Of a stretch of 64,000 nt of DNA, positions 34,806 through 43,647 are shown piece after piece. Origin of the DNA: Ktedonobacter robiniae (GTDB lineage Bacteria > Chloroflexota > Ktedonobacteria > Ktedonobacterales > Ktedonobacteraceae); assembly GCF_016587375.1 (NCBI RefSeq), contig NZ_BNJG01000003.1, forward strand, positions 992,001-1,056,000, written 5' to 3'. The position numbers were made by a program, and so were the translations under genes. Numbering within the stretch: position 1 is the first letter of the stretch; every line of letters starts with the position of its first letter. The notes under the pieces are model-generated. The model searched no databases. It saw nothing but the letters and a program-made list of their open reading frames with translations, and was not told the DNA's origin.

Positions 34806-35918
34806 ATGACCACATCACAGATGATCTCACCCATCCCCGAAACACTCAAGGCTGCGCTCAAAGAGCCATTTCCCCCTGAACAAATTGACTTTCTGCCCAA
34901 GATGGTACGGCGCAACAAGGCTGGGGCCCTGGTCTGTCGCGCCCTGCCCTATGCCAATAAACGCATCTATGAAGATCGCTTAAATGAGCTGGCCTTTGGC
35001 CTCTGGAGTACGCCATATGTCTCGCCATTCCAGCAAGGCAACAAACTGATTGTGCCCGTCACCGTCACCCTCTGTGGCGTGCCTCATACCGATTATGGCG
35101 AGTCATTCCTCATGCTCAAGAACCGCAAGGGGGTTGAGCGAGAGAACGAGAACAGTGCCACCGAAGCCTATTCCCAGGGTTTCCGTCGTGCCTGCGCTCA
35201 GTTTCTGCTGGGGCGCTATCTCTATACCCTTGACGCACTCTGGCTTCCCTACGATGGCGATGCCGACCGGATTGCCGTGACCGAAGGAGAGCGTATCGCC
35301 TGGATCGAGAAACTGTACCTGAAAGCGGGACTGCCTCCTCGACCAACCCAGCACGCGGTCTCTCGTGGTGCTCCGCAGGAGACCACTTCTGTGAGACAAA
35401 TTCTCACAGACCACCCAGCCTCACAGGAACACCAAGTGCAGCCCAAGGAGCCAGCCGTCTCACCAGCTCAAGAGCATAAAGCAGCCACCATGTTGCATCC
35501 TGAGAGCAACAAACAGGCCACGAAGGAGCAGCGTGCCAGCCTGGAGAAACTGCGTCAGCGCCTCACCATCACCACGTCGTTGCCTCAGACGCTCAGCTAT
35601 GACCAGGCCGCTGCCCTGTTGAAGGACTACAGTCAACAGTACCAACAACGTCCAAAGGCAACGCCCGCATCGCGCACACAAACGCCCGAACACCCGCCTC
35701 GGGTGAATACGCTTTTCGTCGAGTGGATACGCAAAACCGTTCAGCAGGACGCCGAGCGGATCGCACGCATCTGCAAACACTACCAGATTGCTCGCCTGGA
35801 AGACCTGACCCATGAGCAAAGCCTGGACCTCACCCATCGACTGAAACAGACCCATCAGAAGGCGACCCAAGCCACCACCAGGACGCAGCCATCGTCCTTC
35901 CCCGCAGTTCATCAGTAG
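34806..35918 (+). CDS. Rad52/Rad22-like single-strand annealing protein
   Basis: 370 residues from ATG 34806, chosen for CAGGAG upstream. Residues about 20-150 (PPEQIDFLPKMV, LVCRALPYANKRIYEDRLNE, FGLWSTPYVSPFQQGNKLIVPVTVTL, and the ENENSATEAYSQGFRRACAQFLLGRYLY helix) match the Rad52_Rad22 / phage annealing-protein fold. It would bind single-stranded DNA and anneal complementary strands. The remaining about 200 residues are a hydrophilic Gln/Thr-rich linker and a small helical end. Such recombinases are typical of phages and large conjugative elements; here it sits between primase and methyltransferase-helicase. Confidence 0.8.
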   Translation: MTTSQMISPIPETLKAALKEPFPPEQIDFLPKMVRRNKAGALVCRALPYANKRIYEDRLNELAFGLWSTPYVSPFQQGNKLIVPVTVTLCGVPHTDYGESFLMLKNRKGVERENENSATEAYSQGFRRACAQFLLGRYLYTLDALWLPYDGDADRIAVTEGERIAWIEKLYLKAGLPPRPTQHAVSRGAPQETTSVRQILTDHPASQEHQVQPKEPAVSPAQEHKAATMLHPESNKQATKEQRASLEKLRQRLTITTSLPQTLSYDQAAALLKDYSQQYQQRPKATPASRTQTPEHPPRVNTLFVEWIRKTVQQDAERIARICKHYQIARLEDLTHEQSLDLTHRLKQTHQKATQATTRTQPSSFPAVHQ

Positions 35919-35949
35919 CCGCTCGTCTTCACCTGAAAGGAACCATACT

Positions 35950-36894
35950 ATGTCTTCACACGAGACCCAGATGTCCTCGCTCGTCGAAACGACCACCCTA
36001 CCCAAGATCACCATTAAAGCCCAGGGAGGCGACACCCAGGTGGATGCCTACGTCAATGCCTATATTGTTGGCCCCAGGAAGGAGTTTATGAACGGGCAAC
36101 AGGCGACGCCACTCTATTACCTCTCCCTGATTGCGCCTTATGGCTATGGAACCGTCCTGCAAGCGATCTTTGCGCGCCTGGTCAGCTCCACGAGCAAAGG
36201 ACGCGGGGTAGAGCTAGAAGGCGTCGGCGAGGTCATGTTGGCCCACCAGCAGGTCCGGCTCAACGAGTGCGGCTACACGTTGCACTGGAACTATGAGCAA
36301 GCCGAAGTCCAGCCCCATCGTGATCTCCATGCCGTCATCGAGAGTAATATGCTCACGGTATGCGATCCTGTGCGCGGAGCCACGATCCGGCAACGGACCT
36401 CGCGCTCCGCTGGCCGCACCAGCAAAAAGCGACGCAAAGACCAGACCTCTCTGACCACAGCCAAGAAAAGTAGCGCCGCCCAAAGTATCGCTGAGATGCG
36501 TGCTCGCGAGCGTTTCCCTCTGTTCCTGCTCATGGTGCCTGGCTGGGCTAAGCGGGATGCTCAGTGGACACAGCAATTGCACTTCTCATTTCTCGATCCA
36601 CGGCTTCCCTGGCCGCTCGATCCTTCCTGGGCCGAGTTTCTCTGGGAGCGAGCAGAGATGCGCCGCGAGATCGAGCCGTTGACCACCTGGTGCTATACAC
36701 CAACCCAGGAGACCACACCCTTCCTGGCTGAGGCCTACTTCTGTCGGCCCAACCCGGCACGCCTACAAGAGGATATCAGTGAAGCACTGCGCACTGGGCG
36801 CCTTGCCTCGCGCCTACATACCCACCTGCTCGCGCTGCCACCCGTCCAGCAGCACGCAGAGACCGAGCAAGAGATTCTGGTGGTCAATCGCTAA
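35950..36894 (+). CDS. Hypothetical protein with basic Lys/Arg-rich linker
   Basis: 314 residues. Two ordered halves (PKITIKAQGGDTQVDAYVNAYIVGP... and FPLFLLMVPGWAKRDAQWTQQL...) are joined by a very basic stretch near residues 140-175 (GRTSKKRRKDQTS) likely to contact DNA. No known family was recognised. It starts 31 nt after the Rad52-like gene without a hairpin between, so the two are probably co-transcribed and may act together. AAAGGAACC is the likely ribosome-binding site. Confidence 0.6.
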   Translation: MSSHETQMSSLVETTTLPKITIKAQGGDTQVDAYVNAYIVGPRKEFMNGQQATPLYYLSLIAPYGYGTVLQAIFARLVSSTSKGRGVELEGVGEVMLAHQQVRLNECGYTLHWNYEQAEVQPHRDLHAVIESNMLTVCDPVRGATIRQRTSRSAGRTSKKRRKDQTSLTTAKKSSAAQSIAEMRARERFPLFLLMVPGWAKRDAQWTQQLHFSFLDPRLPWPLDPSWAEFLWERAEMRREIEPLTTWCYTPTQETTPFLAEAYFCRPNPARLQEDISEALRTGRLASRLHTHLLALPPVQQHAETEQEILVVNR

Positions 36895-36914
36895 CACATC
36901 TTTCCATCGTTCTC

Positions 36915-36957
36915 GATACCCCTCGCATCACATCCGATGCGAGGGGTATCTGTTTTT
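36915..36957 (+). terminator. Strong hairpin before the methyltransferase-helicase gene
   Basis: Perfect 15-bp stem (36915-36929 with 36936-36950), 6-nt loop, TGTTTTT tail: an ideal intrinsic terminator, only 17 nt before ATG 36974. Confidence 0.85.
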
Positions 36958-36973
36958 GGAGGTCTTTTCCCTC

Positions 36974-39900
36974 ATGTCAACGATTCAAGCCAAAGAGAAG
37001 TTGGAATATTACCCCACCCCTGAATGCATCGTGGATGCGCTCGCTCAGTATCTGAGCCTCCCTCAATATGGCGCTATCCATGTCCTGGACCCTTGTGCTG
37101 GAAAGGGTGCGGCGCTCTCCCGCCTCGTTGAGCGACTCTTCCAGCATCACCGCACACGCTGGCCCTCTGCCAGAGCGGTTCCCTCAGTCGAAACCTATGG
37201 CATTGAGCCAGAATGGCAGCGTGCCAGGGCCGCAAGTACCTGCCTCACCCAGGTCCTTCAGACAAGCTTTTTCTCCACGACGCTCTCGACGGGCGATGAT
37301 GCTGATGGTGGCTGGCAACTGGCCTTCGTCAACCCGCCCTATGACACCGATACTGAACACACTCTGGAGAGTGGCAAGAAGGTTCGCCTGGAATTGACAT
37401 TCTTACAGCGCACGACCTTCCGCCTCTGTACCGGTGGCATCCTGGTGTATATCATCCCCCAACGACATCTGCCTGCCGTGGCTGAGCACCTGGCTGCCTT
37501 CTACGATCAGCTCACCTGTGTGCGCTTTCCTGATGATCCCTACCAGCCGGACCCCAAGAAAAAGGAAACGGTGCCACTCTATGAGCAGTTTGAACAGGTC
37601 ATCGTCTTTGCGCGCCGCCGCGCCTTCTCCGTTCCCATACACCCCAGCATCCTCACAATGATCGAGGCCTGGGGAAGCGCTGGAAGGCATCTACGCGCTC
37701 TCCCTCTGGATGAGCGCACTGAGGCGCTCCAGACCTACGCGATCCCGCAGGGCAAGGCGCGCACCACCCTCCGCTTTCGCGCAGGCACCTATACTCCTGA
37801 GCGCACAGCCAACGCCCTCTATGAGCAGCAGGGTGAGAAAGCCACCAGGGGACATGGGGTAGCACGAGAACAGCCTTCTCTGAGCATGAAGACTGGTGTC
37901 TGGGCCAATGCAGATTACCTGGCAACTCGCTGCCCTGATCCCAAAGCGATTGGTCTGGGCATCGGAACGCCGATGGCTCCGCTCAAGAATGCGCACCTGG
38001 CGGTGCTTTCAGTGGCGGGCATTGCCAATCGCGCCATTCTCACTGGGAAGGATGGCCGACGTGTGATTGTCAAAGGGTCCTCGCGTAAAGTCCCCATCTC
38101 ACATCAGTATGAGACCGAAGATCAAGTTGTGGAACGGGTCACCGACACCTTCGAAACGGCGCTCTGGTGCATTGACCTGGAGACTGGTGCCTTCATCCGG
38201 GTGGAGACTGGCAAAAGCTCCCCACTGCCTTTCAAGGCGAACTATGAGACCCTCTCACTCGCCGACTTCCTCGACAATTTCGGAGCCTCGCTCTCTGAGC
38301 AGGTGGCGCAGGCGAACCCACCTCGCTACGAAGGGGAGCATCAAGTCCCCTGGCTCAGTGAAGGTCTGACCCAGCTCAAACGGCGACCCATTGGCAAGCA
38401 ACGTGAAGTCATTGCCTCAACGGTGCATAGCCTGGTGAACATACAACCAGGCGAGAGCACGCTCGACACCTTGCTCGAACGCAATGCCATGGTTGCAGAG
38501 ATGAGTACGGGAAAAACATTCCTGGCGTTGAGCGCCACCTACCTGGCTGATCTCTACGCCTGTGGGGCGACGCAACTGGCCCTTCCTGAGACCCAACTGC
38601 AACACTTCTTTCCCATGGTGGTGCTCTGCCCACCGATTATGGCACGCAAATGGCGCAGGGAAGCCGAACAGACCATTCCTGGCATCAGGGCCGTGATTGT
38701 CAAGCGCATGGGAACCCCCTCGCTCAAAAACACCCTCAAAAAGGGCAAACAGGACGAAGATGAAGATGAGGAGCTGGATGCCACTGATGACCTGGCGCAG
38801 TTCCGCCACTTCGATCCCACTTTCCAGGGGTCCTCGCTCTCGGCCCTGGCCTGCCTGGATCGAACCGTTGCGCGCATCCAGCGTGAACTGGCCCACTGGC
38901 AACAGCAGTATGAGTACGCGCTCAAGGCGGGAACAACGCCGCCGAAGAAGCCCTGCCACATGATTATTCTCACCGCCAGTGTGGCCAAGCGCAGCATGGA
39001 GTGGATGCCGGTGTATCGCCTCAAGGCCGCGCGCTATTATGACCAGCAGCACAAGAAAGTGAGACTGCGCCGCGATGGAGAGGGGCATCCCTTTGCCATT
39101 CCCTGTTGTCCCAGTTGCTTTCATGCCCTTCAGGACGAGCGCCGCATCGCCAAACTCAAGCGTACCAGCGCCGATTACCGCCACTTTTTTGAGCGCCTCG
39201 AAGCACTCCGTGAGGAGGGGCGCCTGGCCCCCTATGAAGAGGAGACCTTGCTCCCCCTGGATGTGCTCCTCACTGAGAAGGAGTTGCAGGGAACCAGGGA
39301 TCACCGCGTCAGACGCTTCTGCCACCATTGCGACGAACCCCTCTGGCAATATGTGCCGGTCGTACTAAAGGACTGGAAGCCCTTCTCACCCTTGCAGGCA
39401 CGCAAAGAAGATCTGCGCTCGCTGCCCTTGCCCAGAGGAGGAGCCTTCCCAGCCTGTGTCACCTCCACCTTCCGTCGACCCTATCCGCTCGGCAAATATC
39501 TTCAGAAGCGCTACAAGCATGTCTTCCATATGCTGCTTGCCGATGAAGTGCATGAAGGCAGCGATGGCACCGCGCTCGACTTTGCCCGGCAGAAGCTTGC
39601 CAATGCCTGCAAGAACATGATGGGTCTCACCGGCACGCTCTCCAATGGCTATGCAGGCAGTCTCTTCCGCCTCTACTACATCATGAGCCGCTCGGTGCGC
39701 CAGCGCTTTGGCTATCATGAGCAGGAGCGCTGGATCGATCTGTATGGCAAGCGACAAACCACGCAGAAGACCTACAAGGAGAAAGAGGTTGGGCATGGGT
39801 CCAGTAGTGAGCGGCGCATCGGCAAACCGGTGATCCGCGAAATTGCAGGATTCGCACCCCAGGGCCTAGCACACATCCTGCCCTGCTCGACCTTCCTTGA

Positions 39901-41257
39901 ACTCTCGGATGTCGCTCCGGCGCTTCCACCTTACAAGGAGTACATCCACGTGGTTGAGATGGATGCCGCCGTCGAGCAAGCCTATGCCCGCTTTGAGGCA
40001 GAGACCACCCGCGAACTGGGCAAGATGCTCGCCATTGGAGATACCTCTGGGTTAGCGACTTGGTGGAATGGCTTGCTGAACTATCCTAATATGCCCTACC
40101 GTGGCTGGACCTGTACCGTCAAACGCTCCGGGCAGATCCTGGGTCGTGCTCCAGCTCTGGCCGAAGCGATGCTCTACGCCAAGGAGCGAGAGCTGATCCG
40201 CTTTGTGCAGCAAGAGATGCAGGCTGGACGACGCGTGCTCATCTTTTCCGAGAATACAGGCACCCTCGATGTGATGCCTCGTCTGAAAAAGCTGCTGGAA
40301 CAGAAGGTACGTGGGCGCATGGGCAGGCCACTACGCGCTTCCATCTTGCGCAGTACCACCGTGGAAACCATTAACCGCGAGGCCTGGCTTGCAAAACAGG
40401 TTGACGAGGAGTGCGATGTCCTCATCTGCAATCCCAAACTGGTCAAAGTTGGATTGGATATGATCGCGTTCCCCACGATCATCTATGTGAGTATCCCGAA
40501 AAGCACCTCTGATCTACGTCAGTCCACCCGACGTTCCCATCGCCTGGGGCAGACACAACCAGTCAAGGTCATCTTCTTGATCTACCCCACGATGGAATTT
40601 GACCTGCTGCAACTCATGTCCAAGAAGATGAAGATGTCGCTCATGGTCGAGGGAAAACTTCCCGGCGAAGGCTTGGTCTCCTTCGGCGAAGAAGACAGCG
40701 AGAACGAGTCGGATATGGTCGTGCAACTGGCCCGCCAGGTCCTGGCCAACCTGGAAGCTGAACGCCCGACGCGTACAGCAGACGACATTCGCGAGCTTCA
40801 GGATCTCTTCAAAGAGAATGCCCAGATCGAGCGCGAGCAGAATCAGGTGCTCGGCCAAGAGGCAGAAGCTGAACCAGTTGAGTTTGAGCCACTACGAGAA
40901 GAGATCCTGCCGCCTGCTGAATCGCTCGATTTGGGTGATGGCGCAACGATCCAAAACATTGACGCACCCAAAGAAGCCCGTCAGGAGGCTGAGGAAAGGG
41001 ATCAAGCAGTTCAGCCAGTCGCCAAACCGCAGAAAGTCACGATCATTCACACCTCGGTGACTTCTGGCAAAGATCCCTGGGCCGTCCTGCGCAGCAAACA
41101 TCTCAAGCCCAGGAAACACCGAAAGAAGGTAGTCGCTGAAGGCGTTCTCGACCTCTGGTCGGTTCTGGGATCAGATGCAGAGCCTGCACCACCTGAGAAA
41201 CGCTCTCAACCCAGCAAGGCACCGCAACCATCATTCTCCCAGACAACTCTCTGGTAA
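36974..41257 (+). CDS. Adenine methyltransferase-SNF2-type helicase fusion
   Basis: 1427 residues from ATG 36974, with GGAGG 12 nt upstream. N-terminal N6-adenine methyltransferase: YYPTPECIVD, SAM motif VLDPCAGKG (37-45), catalytic NPPYDTD (120-126). The helicase has Walker A EMSTGKT (near 507-513), a long insert with two CxxC pairs (CCPSC near 711, CHHC near 783), a DEVHEGSDG box near 856 and motif VI QSTRRSHRLGQ near 1182; a disordered tail follows. The layout recalls the phage P1 DarB antirestriction methylase-helicase and large ICE-encoded fusions. It probably modifies or protects element DNA during transfer; a defence role is the alternative. Confidence 0.85.
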   Translation: MSTIQAKEKLEYYPTPECIVDALAQYLSLPQYGAIHVLDPCAGKGAALSRLVERLFQHHRTRWPSARAVPSVETYGIEPEWQRARAASTCLTQVLQTSFFSTTLSTGDDADGGWQLAFVNPPYDTDTEHTLESGKKVRLELTFLQRTTFRLCTGGILVYIIPQRHLPAVAEHLAAFYDQLTCVRFPDDPYQPDPKKKETVPLYEQFEQVIVFARRRAFSVPIHPSILTMIEAWGSAGRHLRALPLDERTEALQTYAIPQGKARTTLRFRAGTYTPERTANALYEQQGEKATRGHGVAREQPSLSMKTGVWANADYLATRCPDPKAIGLGIGTPMAPLKNAHLAVLSVAGIANRAILTGKDGRRVIVKGSSRKVPISHQYETEDQVVERVTDTFETALWCIDLETGAFIRVETGKSSPLPFKANYETLSLADFLDNFGASLSEQVAQANPPRYEGEHQVPWLSEGLTQLKRRPIGKQREVIASTVHSLVNIQPGESTLDTLLERNAMVAEMSTGKTFLALSATYLADLYACGATQLALPETQLQHFFPMVVLCPPIMARKWRREAEQTIPGIRAVIVKRMGTPSLKNTLKKGKQDEDEDEELDATDDLAQFRHFDPTFQGSSLSALACLDRTVARIQRELAHWQQQYEYALKAGTTPPKKPCHMIILTASVAKRSMEWMPVYRLKAARYYDQQHKKVRLRRDGEGHPFAIPCCPSCFHALQDERRIAKLKRTSADYRHFFERLEALREEGRLAPYEEETLLPLDVLLTEKELQGTRDHRVRRFCHHCDEPLWQYVPVVLKDWKPFSPLQARKEDLRSLPLPRGGAFPACVTSTFRRPYPLGKYLQKRYKHVFHMLLADEVHEGSDGTALDFARQKLANACKNMMGLTGTLSNGYAGSLFRLYYIMSRSVRQRFGYHEQERWIDLYGKRQTTQKTYKEKEVGHGSSSERRIGKPVIREIAGFAPQGLAHILPCSTFLELSDVAPALPPYKEYIHVVEMDAAVEQAYARFEAETTRELGKMLAIGDTSGLATWWNGLLNYPNMPYRGWTCTVKRSGQILGRAPALAEAMLYAKERELIRFVQQEMQAGRRVLIFSENTGTLDVMPRLKKLLEQKVRGRMGRPLRASILRSTTVETINREAWLAKQVDEECDVLICNPKLVKVGLDMIAFPTIIYVSIPKSTSDLRQSTRRSHRLGQTQPVKVIFLIYPTMEFDLLQLMSKKMKMSLMVEGKLPGEGLVSFGEEDSENESDMVVQLARQVLANLEAERPTRTADDIRELQDLFKENAQIEREQNQVLGQEAEAEPVEFEPLREEILPPAESLDLGDGATIQNIDAPKEARQEAEERDQAVQPVAKPQKVTIIHTSVTSGKDPWAVLRSKHLKPRKHRKKVVAEGVLDLWSVLGSDAEPAPPEKRSQPSKAPQPSFSQTTLW

Positions 41258-41269
41258 CACATCTTTCTG

Positions 41270-41309
41270 GCCCACACGCTTCATCGATCAGTGAGGTGTG
41301 CGGGCTTTT
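41270..41309 (+). terminator. Hairpin before the 41343 gene
   Basis: Fourteen-position stem with one mismatch and two G-T pairs (41270-41283 with 41292-41305), 8-nt loop, followed by TTTTACTTTG; 13 nt after the methyltransferase-helicase stop. Confidence 0.75.
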
Positions 41310-41342
41310 ACTTTGATACATCCCTACTTAGGAGGAAACACC

Positions 41343-41735
41343 ATGTATGCCTTAGACCGCCAAACGCTGTTTCTGTTTTTCACCAAAGCACTGGATATGG
41401 CCCTCGCAGCACAGCAACACGCACTGGCACTCGAACTCTATGCCCGCCACCGCATTATTGATCAGGAGCGCCAAGATCAGTGTGTTGCTCGTGCCTACGG
41501 CTCGTTTGATGCCTGGTATGGCATTGAAGGCAGCATTGCCAAAGCCTGGGATGCATGGGAGGAAGATGCAACCCGTTCTGAGGTCAAGCAGCGCCTGCTT
41601 ACAGAACTCCATTGGAACATGGGCATGACCGCAGCCACACTCGCCCTCTCCCATGCACAGGTTCAAGTCCATCGAACCTCCCTTGCGACCCAGCAAGCCT
41701 TTTACCGCTACATCATTCACCACTGGCCTCTATAA
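41343..41735 (+). CDS. Small helical hypothetical protein
   Basis: 130 residues from ATG 41343, preceded by TTAGGAGG. Almost entirely alpha-helical in appearance (LFLFFTKALDMALAAQQHALALELYARHRII, then TLALSHAQVQVHRTSLATQQAFYRYII). No family was recognised. It is flanked by hairpins on both sides, between the methyltransferase-helicase and the DpdA-like gene, so it may be an accessory protein to either. Confidence 0.6.
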   Translation: MYALDRQTLFLFFTKALDMALAAQQHALALELYARHRIIDQERQDQCVARAYGSFDAWYGIEGSIAKAWDAWEEDATRSEVKQRLLTELHWNMGMTAATLALSHAQVQVHRTSLATQQAFYRYIIHHWPL

Positions 41736-41799
41736 GCGCGACCTTGTACGAACAGCCAGAGAAAGACAGGTCCACACTTAGATTTTCTCTGTTGCACAG

Positions 41800-41830
41800 G
41801 AGGTACTGAGCATGTTCAGTACCTCTTTTT
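41800..41830 (+). terminator. Hairpin before the DpdA-like gene
   Basis: Perfect 10-bp stem (41800-41809 with 41816-41825), 6-nt loop, TTTTT tail, 33 nt before ATG 41864. Confidence 0.8.
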
Positions 41831-41863
41831 GTATTGCGTAATCATCAGGAGTGAAGAAATCAT

Positions 41864-42748
41864 ATGTCGCTTTACGTTTATCCTCTCTTTGAACCGCTGC
41901 TCTACTATACCGTTAGCGCCAAAGAAGTTCGCCCTGATATGCCTACGGTCCCGGTGTTGCTTCCAGCAACAAGCTTTGTCACCAAACACACTGATGGGTC
42001 TGTCTCCTTGCGGAAGCCACGGCTTCCCGATCATGTTCGCTTACGAGGGGCCGATTGTGGAGCCTATACTGCGACCACGCGCTGGAATGGAGCATACCGC
42101 TTTACCCCACTCCAATATGTACAGTGGCTCTCATCATGGCACCCGCAATGGGCTTCGACATTCGATCTTTGCTGTATTGAACCAGATGGATCGTATCCAG
42201 GACCAGCAGAAGTGAAGCGACGTCAGCGCTTCACGACGGAGATGGCCTGGTATTTCTGGGAGAGAATGCGCCAGGCTGAATGGTGCTGGTGTCCTTCAAT
42301 TCAGGGTTTCACGATGAGCGAACTGGAGCAGCATGCCTATGAACTCGCCCCTCTCATTCGTGCAATGCACACCTATTACTCCGACCCAGGATGGGGAGAG
42401 GAAGAGGATGGGTATCATTTCAGGATCGGAATTGGAAGTCTCTGTCGTCGCCTTCCTTCAAAGACAGTCCATGCCATTGTGCAGCGGGTATCCTCAATCA
42501 TCGGCCCTGACATCTCTTTGCACCTCTGGGGTACAAAGTTGCGGTTTCTCCAAACACCCATTCAGCTTCGGGGGGCACTTTCACTCGACACAGGAGCTTG
42601 GAACGGTCTCTTTGGGCGTGAGCACGAAGCCCGGCGTCACAGCGGCTTAACGGTTGTAGAGTATAGTTGGCAAATCTCCCAGCCACGCTATGCCCACAAA
42701 ATACAACAAGCTCTTGATGCTCCCAAGCAGATGCTTCTCTTCTCATAA
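41864..42748 (+). CDS. DpdA/TGT-like 7-deazaguanine DNA-modification protein
   Basis: 294 residues. It has the ordered motif set of tRNA-guanine transglycosylase relatives that act on DNA (DpdA family): RGADCGAYT (D64, equivalent to the TGT DSGGF site), FDLCCIEPD (101-108), PSIQGF (144-149), IGIGSLCRR (188-196), LHLWGTKLRFL (219-229) and SLDTGAW (240-246; D242 as candidate nucleophile). It should exchange guanine in DNA for a 7-deazaguanine such as preQ0, protecting against restriction. No preQ0 synthesis or DpdB/C partner genes are visible, so the base would come from the host. The assignment rests on motif recognition by eye. It is much shorter than some DpdA proteins, nearer the small phage types. 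Confidence 0.65.
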   Translation: MSLYVYPLFEPLLYYTVSAKEVRPDMPTVPVLLPATSFVTKHTDGSVSLRKPRLPDHVRLRGADCGAYTATTRWNGAYRFTPLQYVQWLSSWHPQWASTFDLCCIEPDGSYPGPAEVKRRQRFTTEMAWYFWERMRQAEWCWCPSIQGFTMSELEQHAYELAPLIRAMHTYYSDPGWGEEEDGYHFRIGIGSLCRRLPSKTVHAIVQRVSSIIGPDISLHLWGTKLRFLQTPIQLRGALSLDTGAWNGLFGREHEARRHSGLTVVEYSWQISQPRYAHKIQQALDAPKQMLLFS

Positions 42749-43146
42749 ACCAGGCTGCATTCACGTACCGAAACAGAGCCTGAGGTATGTTGTCTGCCCC
42801 CATGAAAAGCACAGCGCTACCTTTTATTGATCGGCTTGAGACTCATTTCCTCACTTTGACCAAACATCACCTTTTCGCGCTCATAAAATGAGCTTCCAGC
42901 AACAGAAACCTCTCAAACGTCAGGAAAGAAATCAAGTCAACACTTCTCCGTCCTTGAGGAGGCAAACACATATTGCCACTTCGTACGCGCAATAAATCTC
43001 CACCACAACGTTTCGCCTCTTTAAACATCTGAATCGCCTACGATTCAGATAAACGCTCACGCAATACCATCCTAAGGCCAGTTCTCGACAAATAGGAAGC
43101 TTGTCGAGAACTGGCCTCTTTTTGCAGAAAGAGAAGGCTCTTCTTG
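42749..43146. other. Non-coding gap with two hairpins
   Basis: 398 nt with no gene. It contains a perfect 10-bp hairpin with 4-nt loop at 43027-43050 and the strong hairpin at 43076-43116. Confidence 0.5.
43076..43123 (+). terminator. Strong hairpin before the 43147 gene
   Basis: Perfect 16-bp stem (43076-43091 with 43101-43116), 9-nt loop, followed by TCTTTTTG, ending 24 nt before ATG 43147. Confidence 0.85.
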
Positions 43147-43500
43147 ATGGAATATTATAAACAATTACATGACATAGAGCAGACCTTACACAATTACGAG
43201 TCAACACTCGCCTTGCTTGCCCCTGCGCTCAGTGCGACCGTACCACTCTACATCTATCGCATTCAGCAGCGAGGTGGCATTACAGATCTCGATATTGTAC
43301 GTGTGCAATCATACACCCAAGACCTCATGACACGTGGTGAGGATCTCTACTTCCGCAGGGGAAAAGACGGGGAAACAGGCACGCGCTTTGACCAAGTTGC
43401 TGAAATTATTGCAGTCCTGGCCTTCTCCCCTGGCGGCATTACTGTCTTTGGACTCCATTTCAATGCTTATGTACAGCGGCATGTTCTGGAAGAAGAGTAA
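43147..43500 (+). CDS. Small hypothetical protein, last gene of the module
   Basis: 117 residues from ATG 43147 (TTG 43144 is an alternative); GAGAAGG lies upstream. Sequence features: an N-terminal helix (YYKQLHDIEQTLHNYESTLALLAPAL), a middle with TDLDIVRVQSYTQDLM, and a hydrophobic C-terminal region (IIAVLAFSPGGITVFGLHFNAY). No family was recognised. A strong bidirectional terminator follows, closing the module. Confidence 0.6.
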   Translation: MEYYKQLHDIEQTLHNYESTLALLAPALSATVPLYIYRIQQRGGITDLDIVRVQSYTQDLMTRGEDLYFRRGKDGETGTRFDQVAEIIAVLAFSPGGITVFGLHFNAYVQRHVLEEE

Positions 43501-43577
43501 GATCCAGATCTCATAACTCGCTGTAGCAAGTAAGCTGTGTCCCTCTACAAAGAGCCGTAAATAGAGGGAGGGAAAAG

Positions 43578-43632
43578 AAAAGCAGGTGGTAGGGAATACT
43601 GCACCATTGAAGTACCCCTACCACCTGCTTTT
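43578..43632. terminator. Bidirectional terminator between convergent operons
   Basis: Perfect 17-bp stem (43578-43594 with 43616-43632), A-tract on the left and T-tract on the right, 21-nt loop; it separates the 43147 gene from the minus-strand restriction operon. Confidence 0.85.
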
Positions 43633-43647
43633 AGGACAATTTATCGC

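Noticed and set aside
36974..41257. DISARM or type III restriction system
   Set aside because: Methyltransferase and helicase are fused in one chain and no DrmB/DrmC or separate Res/Mod genes accompany it.
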